A stretch of DNA of 64,000 nucleotides, taken from assembly GCF_006496635.1 (NCBI RefSeq), contig NZ_CP022958.1:1364001-1428000 (forward strand), in the 5' to 3' direction. Below the pieces are notes generated by a model. That model was given only the letters and a program-made list of their open reading frames with translations. It was not told where the DNA came from and made no database searches. Below, in pieces: positions 35,766 through 42,798 of this stretch. The position numbers and the translations under genes were made by a program. Source of the DNA: Azoarcus sp. DD4 (lineage in GTDB: Bacteria; Pseudomonadota; Gammaproteobacteria; Burkholderiales; Rhodocyclaceae). Every line of letters starts with the position of its first letter. Within the stretch, counting starts at the first letter, position 1.

Positions 35766-36911
35766 ATGAATCGCTCCACGCGCACGTCCGCTTCCCTTAT
35801 TGCGCTGTCGCTCATGCTGGCAGGCTGCTCGGGCTCTCTGCTCGAGACCAAGCGTATCGATTACAAGAGTGCGAGCACGCGCCAGGTATCACCGCTCGAA
35901 GTCCCCCCCGACCTCACCGCGCCGACCCGCGACGATCGCTTTGCCGTTCCTGACGTCGCGCCGCGTGGCGTGGCAACCTATTCCGCCTACAGCGCCGAAC
36001 GAGCCAACCAGCCGGCAGTGCGCGCTGCCTCCGAGGTGCTGCCGCCATCCGAGCGCATGCGTATCGAACGCGCCGGGTCGCAGCGCTGGCTGGTCGTGCA
36101 GGGCAATCCCGACGAACTGTGGCCGCAACTGAAGGAGTTCTGGCTCGAACTCGGCTTCATCCTCAATATCGACAGCCCCGAGATCGGCGTGATGGAAACC
36201 GACTGGGCTGAAGATCGTGCCAAGATCCCTCAGGATTTCGTGCGCGGCGCGCTTGGCAAGGTGCTTGACGGGCTGTTCTCGACGCCGGAGCGCGACAAGT
36301 TCCGGACGCGTATCGAAACCAACAAGGAAACGGGGCAGGTCGAGATCTACATCAGCCACCGCGGCATGATGGAAATCTACCCGACCGAGGCCAAGGACAC
36401 GACCATCTGGCAGCCGCGTCCGGCCAATCCCGAACTCGAAGCCGAGATGCTGCGCCGCCTGATGGTCCGCCTCGGTGCCGACGAGGCGCGTGCTCAGGCC
36501 GCGCTCGCGGTCGCGCCGGCTACCGAGCGGGCGAAGATATCCGCCGGTGCTGGCGTGGTTTCGCTCACGATCGAAGAGCCGTTCGATCGCGCCTGGCGGC
36601 GCGTCGGCTTGGCGTTGGACCGTATCGGTTTCACCGTCGAAGATCGCGACCGCGCCAAGGGTCTGTACTACGTCCGTTACGTCGACCCGGAGGCCGACAA
36701 TGGCGGCAAGGCCAGCAGCGAGGGTTTCCTTTCCAAGCTGGCGTTCTGGCGTGGGAGCGACAAGCCGGCCCAGGGCGGCAGCGAGTACCGCCTGCAGGTG
36801 AAGGGGCAGGGCGATGCGGCCGTCGTCAACGTGCTCACCCGGGAAGGCGGTGCCGACAGTTCGGATACGGCCAGGAAGATGCTCGGGCTGCTACAGGCCG
36901 AGCTGAAGTAA
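35766..36911 (+). CDS. bamC: Outer-membrane assembly lipoprotein BamC
   Basis: 381 residues with a lipobox ending at Cys21 (LAGCSG). It is a component of the BAM complex that inserts beta-barrel proteins. An N-terminal unstructured stretch (YKSASTRQVSPLEVPPDLTAP) contacts BamD in E. coli. Two helix-grip domains follow (RWLVVQGNPDELWPQLKEFW and VVSLTIEEPFDRAWRRVGLALDRIGF). Placement after dapA matches E. coli dapA-bamC. It is expected to be coupled to lysine/peptidoglycan precursor synthesis only by transcription. Confidence 0.94.
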   Translation: MNRSTRTSASLIALSLMLAGCSGSLLETKRIDYKSASTRQVSPLEVPPDLTAPTRDDRFAVPDVAPRGVATYSAYSAERANQPAVRAASEVLPPSERMRIERAGSQRWLVVQGNPDELWPQLKEFWLELGFILNIDSPEIGVMETDWAEDRAKIPQDFVRGALGKVLDGLFSTPERDKFRTRIETNKETGQVEIYISHRGMMEIYPTEAKDTTIWQPRPANPELEAEMLRRLMVRLGADEARAQAALAVAPATERAKISAGAGVVSLTIEEPFDRAWRRVGLALDRIGFTVEDRDRAKGLYYVRYVDPEADNGGKASSEGFLSKLAFWRGSDKPAQGGSEYRLQVKGQGDAAVVNVLTREGGADSSDTARKMLGLLQAELK

Positions 36912-37019
36912 TTGGTTGGCCGGCGGCGGTCGGGTTGGTTCCGTACTGCTGCCGGTCGCACCACATTGCGGACGGCAGGTCTGCGTGTGATCGGTATTCC
37001 GCCCGACAGCTTCGGGCAT

Positions 37020-37048
37020 AAAAAAGCCGGCAGATGCCGGCTTTTTTT
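37020..37048. terminator. Bidirectional terminator between bamC and the alanine-rich lipoprotein
   Basis: GCCGGC (37026-37031) pairs with GCCGGC (37036-37041) around an AGAT loop. It is flanked by six A on the left and seven T on the right, so it can terminate transcripts from both converging genes. Confidence 0.93.
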
Positions 37049-37065
37049 GCGCACGTGCGGAAGTC

Positions 37066-37371
37066 TTACTTCTGCACGGCTTCCTTGGTGGCTTCGGCGG
37101 CGTCCTTGACGGCGTCGGCGGCAGCTGCAGCGCCTTCCTTGGCGGCTTCCACGGTGGCGGCAGCGCCATCCTTGGCGGCTTCGGTGGCTTCCTTCACGGC
37201 TTCGGCAGCGCCTTGAGCGGGAGTTTGCTCAGCGGGGGCGGTTGGAGCAGCCGCAGCAGGAGCAGCTTGTTCGGCCGGCGCGGTGGTTGCGGCCGGTGCC
37301 GGTTCTTCCTTCTTGCCGCAAGCGGACACGGCGAGAGCGACGAGGGCGGCGACGAGAAGAGAGTGCTTCAT
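37066..37371 (-). CDS. Alanine-rich small lipoprotein with helical repeats
   Basis: 101 residues. The lipoprotein signal ends at Cys18 (AVSAC), followed by KKEEP and a Pro/Ala/Thr-rich stretch. The C-terminal half is a repeating amphipathic helix built from units like VKEATEAAKDG, VEAAKEGAAA and VKDAAEATKE (roughly 11-residue periodicity, Ala plus alternating Lys and Glu/Asp). I do not recognise a characterised family. The pattern resembles apolipoprotein- or LEA-like helices, and a surface or stress role is only a guess. An AAGGA site lies before the ATG. Confidence 0.85.
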   Translation of the reverse strand: MKHSLLVAALVALAVSACGKKEEPAPAATTAPAEQAAPAAAAPTAPAEQTPAQGAAEAVKEATEAAKDGAAATVEAAKEGAAAAADAVKDAAEATKEAVQK

Positions 37372-37701
37372 GTTCTATTTTCCTTGTTCGTGGGGTGGGG
37401 ACAGCAGGAGCCGGAGGACACCGATGAAGCTCGTTCGAGTGTCAATCCGGTCCGAATGTTAACATGCGCCGATGAAGGGCAGCCACCAGTTTGGTGCATT
37501 GCACCGTAACCAAACGTTGCCTTGTGCTATTGCCAGTACGTGTATCTGCGCGGGTTTTGCTGCAATGCACTGGCGATTCGATGGCTACGTGGTCGCCATT
37601 TGCGTCGCTTGCCGCAATCCGGTGCTGCAATGCCTCATTCTTGTGCATGTCGAAGGCGTGGCGGTTCAGGCCATTGGCGTCACGATTTCTTGCAAGCCAC
37701 T
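37372..37701. other. 330-base non-coding gap with nested inverted repeats
   Basis: This gap separates two minus-strand genes and is less GC-rich than its surroundings. It contains GTTTGGT (37489-37495) with ACCAAAC (37509-37515), and inside them GGTGCA-T-TGCACC (37493-37505). Several further GCAATGC-type words follow to about 37650. A TTGACA-like element on the minus strand (37440-37445) could serve the lipoprotein promoter, but no good -10 was found. An 80-codon plus-strand frame at 37472 has no supporting features. Confidence 0.5.
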
Positions 37702-38817
37702 TTACAGCGGCTGACCGAAGCCGTCGCAGTACCAGTCGTACAGCGTGTCGACCAGGCTGGCCGGCGGCGCCAGCGGACCCGGCAGCCGTCGGGCGTGAGC
37801 CAGTGCGGCTAGCGTATCCCGCCACTCGGGCTCGACTGCAATTGCTTCGCCGTTGAGGAAGAAGCCCGCTTCGGACCACAGCAGCAGCGAACGCGCATCC
37901 AGCCGGAAGCCGCGCGTGACCAGCGCACGCTTGAAAGCCGCGCGGGACAAGGGCGCCGCGGGGGGATCGAAGAACACATTGGGCTTGGGTTCCGTGAGGT
38001 AGTGGCCCACGAAGGCGGCAATATCGTCGCGGGACCAGCGGATGCCAGCGATCATGCGCTGGATCTGGTCGATCATGGAAGGGCCTATCTGTGCAGAATT
38101 GTCCTGCAGGGCGAGGTCCGGATCGGCGTACAGGCCGTCCAGACAGATGCGCTCCTGCATCCAGCCAAGGAATTCCGTGCCCAGCTCCTGTGCGGTCGGC
38201 GACCGGAAACCGATCGAGTAGGTGGTGCATTCGCCCACGGCAATGCCGTTGTGCGCCCAGTGAGGTGGCAGGTAGAGCATGTCGCCCGGTTCGAGAACCC
38301 AGTCGTGGGCGGGGGCGAAATTCTGCAGGATGCGCAGCGGCGCACCTTCGACCAGTGTGCGGTCTTCCTGGTCGGCGATCTGCCAACGCCGCTTGCCGAT
38401 GCCCTGGAGGAGAAAGACGTCGTAGTTGTCGAAATGGGGGCCGACCCCGCCACCGTCAACCGCATAGCTCACCATCAGGTCATCGAGGCGCGCCTGCGGG
38501 ATGAAGTCGAATCGGTGCAGCAGCTCGTCGGCGGCCTCGGACCAGAGGTTGATGCCCTGGACGAGCACGGTCCAGGGCGCGCGCTTGCCGCGCAGCCGAC
38601 CGCGGGTCTGGGGGCCGTGTTCCAGCTGCCATTCGCCGTCATGATGGCGGATGTGGCGGGACTCGACGTCAGGGTCGCAGGCGAGATCGAAGATATCTTC
38701 GCGGTCGAGCACGCCGGTGAAGCCGGGGATGGCCTGACGGACGAGCAGCGGTTTCTTTTGCCAGTATTCCGCAAGGAACTGGCGGGGCGTGATGCCCCCG
38801 AGCAGGGTGGTAATCAT
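37702..38817 (-). CDS. JmjC/cupin ribosomal oxygenase (YcfD/RoxA-like)
   Basis: 371 residues from ATG 38817. A Fe(II)/2-oxoglutarate oxygenase of the ribosomal-oxygenase group; E. coli YcfD (RoxA) hydroxylates an arginine of ribosomal protein L16. The iron triad His128-x-Asp130 (GPHFDNYDVFLLQG) and His189 (PPHWAHNG) matches the YcfD pattern closely. A C-terminal dimerisation and winged-helix region follows. A longer reading starting at 38925 would overlap the divergent rlmD and is rejected. Its neighbour rlmD also modifies the large ribosomal subunit. Confidence 0.92.
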   Translation of the reverse strand: MITTLLGGITPRQFLAEYWQKKPLLVRQAIPGFTGVLDREDIFDLACDPDVESRHIRHHDGEWQLEHGPQTRGRLRGKRAPWTVLVQGINLWSEAADELLHRFDFIPQARLDDLMVSYAVDGGGVGPHFDNYDVFLLQGIGKRRWQIADQEDRTLVEGAPLRILQNFAPAHDWVLEPGDMLYLPPHWAHNGIAVGECTTYSIGFRSPTAQELGTEFLGWMQERICLDGLYADPDLALQDNSAQIGPSMIDQIQRMIAGIRWSRDDIAAFVGHYLTEPKPNVFFDPPAAPLSRAAFKRALVTRGFRLDARSLLLWSEAGFFLNGEAIAVEPEWRDTLAALAHARRLPGPLAPPASLVDTLYDWYCDGFGQPL

Positions 38818-38908
38818 GGGCGCGATTATACGGGCGCGGACTGTGCCTGAAATCGCGCGGGCGCCGGTCTTGGCGGTAGAATCGCGGGCTTTTGCGGCGG
38901 GAAGTGCC

Positions 38909-40210
38909 ATGCCGGTTGCTGTCATCGAATCGCTGGATCACGAAGGTCGCGGCGTTGCCCGGGTGGACGGGAAGGCAATCTTCATCGAGGGCGCCCTGCC
39001 CGGTGAGACCGTCGAGTATCAGGTGCATCGCAGCCGGCCCACCTACGAGCAGGCTGAAGCCCTTCGCATCATCAAGCGCAGCGCGCAACGGGTCACACCG
39101 CGCTGTCGTCATTTCGGTACCTGTGGCGGTTGCTCCATGCAGCATCTCGATCCGGTGGCGCAGGCCGCGACCAAGCAGCGCGTGCTCGAAGACGCCCTGT
39201 GGCACGTCGGCAAGGTCAGGCCGCAGATCATCTATCCCGCGATCCACGGCCCCGCCTGGGCCTACCGTTACCGAGCCCGGCTCGGCGTACGCCTGGTGCC
39301 GAAGAAGGGTGGGGTGCTGATCGGCTTTCATGAGCGCCGCTCCAGCTACATCGCCGATCTGCAGTCGTGCGACGTGCTGCCGCCTCACATCTCGGCCATG
39401 CTGCCGAAATTGAAGATGCTCGTCGCCGGGCTGTCGATTGCCGATCGCTTGCCCCAGATCGAGGTGGCGGTGAGCGACGACACCACGGTGCTGGTGTTCC
39501 GCAACCTGCTGCCGCTCAAGAGCGGGGATGAAGCCCGGCTCGCCGCATTTGCCGATACCGAGGGCGTCCAGGTCTGGCTGCAGCCCGGCGGGCCCGAGTC
39601 CATCCGGCCGCTGCATCCGAAGGATGGCCCGGGCCTCGCCTACACGCTGCCGGAATTCGATGTGAGCATGGATTTCCGCGCCACCGACTTCACCCAGGTG
39701 AATGTGCAGATCAACCGCCTGCTGATCCGCCGTTCGATGCAGTTGCTCGATCCTCGGCCGGGCGAGCGAATTGCCGACCTGTTCTGTGGCCTCGGCAACT
39801 TCAGCTTGCCGATCGCGCGGCGCGGGGCGACGGTGGTCGGAGTGGAAGGCAGCGATACATTGGTGGCGCGTGCGCTGGAAAACGCCCGCAAGAATGGCGT
39901 GGCGGAATGCAGCGAGTTCTACGCGGCCAATCTCTTCGAGGCGACCGAAGACAGTCTGGCCGCGCTCGGTCGTCTCGACAAGCTGCTGATCGATCCGCCG
40001 CGCGAAGGCGCGATCGCGGTGGTGAAGGCGCTCGGACCGGCGCAGCTGCCGCCGCGCATTGTCTATGTGTCGTGCAATCCGGCGACGCTGGCGCGGGATG
40101 CCGCGGTACTGGTGCGCGAGAAGGGCTACGCGCTGCGCGGCGCGGGCATCGCCAACATGTTCCCGCAGACCTCGCACGTGGAATCGATCGCGCTGTTCGA
40201 ACTTGCCTGA
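38909..40210 (+). CDS. rlmD: 23S rRNA (uracil-1939-C5)-methyltransferase
   Basis: 433 residues. It methylates U1939 of 23S rRNA. An N-terminal TRAM domain (AVIESLDHEGRGVARVDGKAIFIEGALPGE) is followed by a [4Fe-4S] site with Cys66, Cys72, Cys75 and Cys154. The SAM-binding core has IADLFCGLGNFSLPIA. The catalytic nucleophile is Cys389 in VSCNPATLARD, and DPPREG is present. I start at ATG 38909, which opens the TRAM domain; the upstream in-frame extension crosses into the divergent jmjC region. tRNA-Ser lies 68 bases downstream. Confidence 0.97.
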   Translation: MPVAVIESLDHEGRGVARVDGKAIFIEGALPGETVEYQVHRSRPTYEQAEALRIIKRSAQRVTPRCRHFGTCGGCSMQHLDPVAQAATKQRVLEDALWHVGKVRPQIIYPAIHGPAWAYRYRARLGVRLVPKKGGVLIGFHERRSSYIADLQSCDVLPPHISAMLPKLKMLVAGLSIADRLPQIEVAVSDDTTVLVFRNLLPLKSGDEARLAAFADTEGVQVWLQPGGPESIRPLHPKDGPGLAYTLPEFDVSMDFRATDFTQVNVQINRLLIRRSMQLLDPRPGERIADLFCGLGNFSLPIARRGATVVGVEGSDTLVARALENARKNGVAECSEFYAANLFEATEDSLAALGRLDKLLIDPPREGAIAVVKALGPAQLPPRIVYVSCNPATLARDAAVLVREKGYALRGAGIANMFPQTSHVESIALFELA

Positions 40211-40239
40211 GCGCGCAGCGGGGCGTGCGCGCCGCGCGT

Positions 40240-40267
40240 TTGGCAGTGCCGGGCGGAGTGATATACT
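40240..40267 (+). promoter_or_regulatory. Promoter of tRNA-Ser
   Basis: -35 TTGGCA (40240-40245) and -10 TATACT (40262-40267) are 16 bases apart. The -10 element sits inside an inverted repeat CGGAGT (40254-40259) / ACTCCG (40265-40270). Confidence 0.85.
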
Positions 40268-40278
40268 CCGCCGCTTCC

Positions 40279-40368
40279 GGAGGTGTGGCAGAGCGGTTGA
40301 ATGCACCGGTCTTGAAAACCGGCAGGGGTTTGCGCCCCTCGTGAGTTCGAATCTCACCGCCTCCGCCA
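40279..40368 (+). tRNA. tRNA-Ser (anticodon TGA)
   Basis: A 90-base class II tRNA with a long variable arm and encoded CCA. Acceptor GGAGGTG pairs with CGCCTCC (one G-T). The anticodon stem CCGGT/ACCGG encloses CTTGAAA, giving TGA, which reads TCA and related serine codons. The next coding start is only 19 bases beyond its 3' end. Confidence 0.97.
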
Positions 40369-40386
40369 GACAGCCCGCCACCCGCC

Positions 40387-40989
40387 ATGCCCCGCCTCAT
40401 TCTCCTGAACAAGCCCTACGGCGTGCTGTGCCAGTTCAGCGGCGAACCCGGGCGTGCGACATTGAAAGACTACGTGGCCGTTCCTGGCGTCTATGCCGCC
40501 GGCCGCCTCGATACCGACAGCGAAGGGCTGCTGCTGCTCACGGATGACGGCCAGTTGCAGCACCGTATCGCCGACCCCCGCCACAAGCTCCCCAAGACCT
40601 ATCTCGTCCAGATCGAGGGCGAGCCCGACGATGCGGCACTCGATGCGCTGCGGCGCGGCGTCGACCTGGGTGATTTCCACACCCGTCCCTGTGTCGTGCA
40701 GCGCGCGGCTGAGCCCGACTGGTTGTGGCCGCGCGATCCGCCGGTACGTTTTCGCAAGTCCGTGCCGACCGCCTGGCTGGAGCTCGAACTGCGCGAAGGC
40801 AAGAACCGGCAGGTGCGGCGGATGACCGCCAAGGTCGGCTTTCCCACTTTGCGCCTGGTCCGGCTTGCGATCGGCCCCTGGCGGCTGGACGGCCTGGCGC
40901 CCGGTGCCTGGCGGGAGGTGCCGGCGATCCTGCCGGCGCCGCCAGATGCGGCTCCCCGGAGCAGCGCGGTTGCCGCCCGCCGGCGCTAG
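40387..40989 (+). CDS. rluE: 23S rRNA pseudouridine synthase, RluE type
   Basis: A 200-residue RsuA/RluB/RluE family enzyme without an S4 domain, the hallmark of RluE. E. coli RluE makes pseudouridine 2457 near the peptidyl-transferase centre. The catalytic aspartate is in AAGRLDTDSEGLLLLT. KTYLVQIEG and EGKNRQVRRMTAKVGFPTLRLVR are the other family motifs. There is no obvious Shine-Dalgarno, and the gene begins 18 bases after the tRNA-Ser CCA, so its transcript is probably released by tRNA processing. Confidence 0.92.
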   Translation: MPRLILLNKPYGVLCQFSGEPGRATLKDYVAVPGVYAAGRLDTDSEGLLLLTDDGQLQHRIADPRHKLPKTYLVQIEGEPDDAALDALRRGVDLGDFHTRPCVVQRAAEPDWLWPRDPPVRFRKSVPTAWLELELREGKNRQVRRMTAKVGFPTLRLVRLAIGPWRLDGLAPGAWREVPAILPAPPDAAPRSSAVAARRR

Positions 40990-41020
40990 AATCGGCAATT
41001 CTTCCTTCCCCGGATCAAAG

Positions 41021-41485
41021 ATGAACATGACGCATCTGCCTGTCCTGCCGCGTGTCCTGCTTGCCTTGACCCTGGCCGTGCCGGCGCTGGCAGCCCAGGC
41101 GCGCACGGAAATGCCGCGGAGCGAACTGTCAGCCGGCATGTACCGGATCGAGGTGGAAGTGGCTGCAACGCCGCAAAACCGGCAGCTTGGCCTGATGAAC
41201 CGCAGGGAAATGGCCGCGCAGCACGGCATGGTGTTCGTGTTCACCGAAGACGCGCGCCACTGCATGTGGATGAAGAACACCTTGCTGCCGCTCTCGGTGG
41301 CCTTTCTCGACGCGCGCGGGCGCATCCTCAACATCGAGGACATGAAGCCGCAGACCGAGGACAGCCACTGCGCCAGCGGTGCGGCGCGCTTCGCCCTGGA
41401 GATGAACCAAGGCTGGTTCCGTGAGCGCGGGCTGAAGGCGGGAGACAGCATACGCGGTGTGGAGCGCCTGCCGGCCGGCTACTGA
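41021..41485 (+). CDS. DUF192 family periplasmic protein
   Basis: 154 residues. A cleavable signal peptide (RVLLALTLAVPALAAQA) is followed by a DUF192 domain (NRQLGLMNRREMAAQHGMVFVF, CMWMKNTLLPLSVAFLDARGRI). The fold is known from structures but the biochemical function is not. A conserved Cys/Trp/Met cluster (HCMWMKNT) is intact. It sits between RluE and flhB and is the last gene before the motility block. Confidence 0.87.
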   Translation: MNMTHLPVLPRVLLALTLAVPALAAQARTEMPRSELSAGMYRIEVEVAATPQNRQLGLMNRREMAAQHGMVFVFTEDARHCMWMKNTLLPLSVAFLDARGRILNIEDMKPQTEDSHCASGAARFALEMNQGWFRERGLKAGDSIRGVERLPAGY

Positions 41486-41636
41486 GGCGGGTTTACCGCC
41501 GCGCGCTGGCGCCGAATTGCGGCGCTTTGTCCCGCTTATTCCACGCCTGACGCTTGCCGCTGGGCGGCGATAATTGCCGCATCTGCCTTTGCGCCCGGCC
41601 TGATCCCGGCCCGGCGCGGCGTATCCGGAGCCGGCG

Positions 41637-42782
41637 GTGGCCGAAGACAGCGATCTCGAGAAAACAGAACCAGCATCAGGGCGACGGCTGGAGCAGGCCC
41701 GCGAGGAAGGGCAGGTTCCGCAGTCGCGCGAGCTGTCGACCTTTCTCGTCACCATCACCGGCGTCGTTACCCTCTGGATGCTGGGCGGCTGGATGGCGCA
41801 GCGGATGCTCGCCCTGATACGGCAGGCCTTCAGCTTCGAGCGCGAGATGGCCTACGACCCGACGCTGATGCTGGCCGAGCTGCAGAATCTGCTGGGGGGC
41901 GCCCTGCTGACGCTCATGCCCCTGTTCCTGGCCTTGCTGGTGGCGGCGGTCGCCTCGCCGATCGCATTGGGTGGTCTGGTGTTCGCGCCGAAGGCGCTGG
42001 GGCCGAACTTCGGCCGCCTAAATCCTATCCAGGGGCTGGGGCGGATGTTCTCGGTGCACGGTCTGGCCGAGATGGTGAAGGCGACACTGAAGGCGCTGCT
42101 GGTCGGCGGTGTCGGCGCAGCGGTACTGTGGGCCTACAAGGACCATCTCTTCGACCTGATGATCGAGCCGCTCGAAGTCAGCATGCCTGATTTCGCCGAA
42201 ACCGTGATCTTCACGGCCCTGCTGATCGCTTCCAGCCTTGGCCTGCTGGCCTTGCTCGACGTGCCATTCCAGCTCTGGCAATACCACAAGCGGCTGCGCA
42301 TGACCAAGGAAGAGGTCAAGCGGGAGTCCAAGGAGCAGGACGGCGATCCACAGCTCAAGGGCCGCATCCGCGCGATGCAGCGCGAGATGGCGCGCGGGCG
42401 GATGATGGCTGCGGTGCCCAACGCCGATGTCGTGGTGACCAACCCGACCCACTTTTCGGTCGCGCTCAAGTACGACGCCAACCGCATGGGGGCGCCGGTG
42501 GTGGTGGCCAAGGGGCGCGGCGAGACGGCGTTGAAGATCCGCGAGGTCGCGCGCGAAAACGATGTGCCGCTGCTTGAAGCGCCGCCGCTGGCGCGTGCGC
42601 TGTATGCCAACTGCGAGCTCGAACAGGCCATTCCGGCGGCGCTCTACACCGCGGTCGCCGAAGTGATGGCCTATGTCTATCAGCTCAACCACTGGATGGA
42701 GAGCGGTGGTCTGCCGCCCTCGACGCCGACCGACCTGACCGTGCCGGAAGGCATGGACCCGGGATCGCCCGACGAGGCCTGA
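41637..42782 (+). CDS. flhB: Flagellar export switch protein FlhB
   Basis: 381 residues from GTG 41637. It is an integral membrane component of the flagellar type III secretion system that switches export from hook/rod to filament substrates. Four membrane helices lie in the first ~210 residues. The autocleavage motif is Asn269-Pro-Thr-His272 (VVVTNPTHFSVALKYD) in the cytoplasmic domain. GGAG at 41627-41630 supports the GTG start. A GGCGATAA element occurs at 41566-41573, like the one before flhF. flhA follows after 16 bases. Confidence 0.97.
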   Translation: MAEDSDLEKTEPASGRRLEQAREEGQVPQSRELSTFLVTITGVVTLWMLGGWMAQRMLALIRQAFSFEREMAYDPTLMLAELQNLLGGALLTLMPLFLALLVAAVASPIALGGLVFAPKALGPNFGRLNPIQGLGRMFSVHGLAEMVKATLKALLVGGVGAAVLWAYKDHLFDLMIEPLEVSMPDFAETVIFTALLIASSLGLLALLDVPFQLWQYHKRLRMTKEEVKRESKEQDGDPQLKGRIRAMQREMARGRMMAAVPNADVVVTNPTHFSVALKYDANRMGAPVVVAKGRGETALKIREVARENDVPLLEAPPLARALYANCELEQAIPAALYTAVAEVMAYVYQLNHWMESGGLPPSTPTDLTVPEGMDPGSPDEA

Positions 42783-42798
42783 GCCCGCCTGAACCGCC

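Noticed and set aside
37472..37714. 80-codon plus-strand ORF in the 37.4-37.7 kb gap
   Set aside because: No ribosome site, no family likeness, Cys-rich atypical composition, and it runs into the end of a convergent gene.
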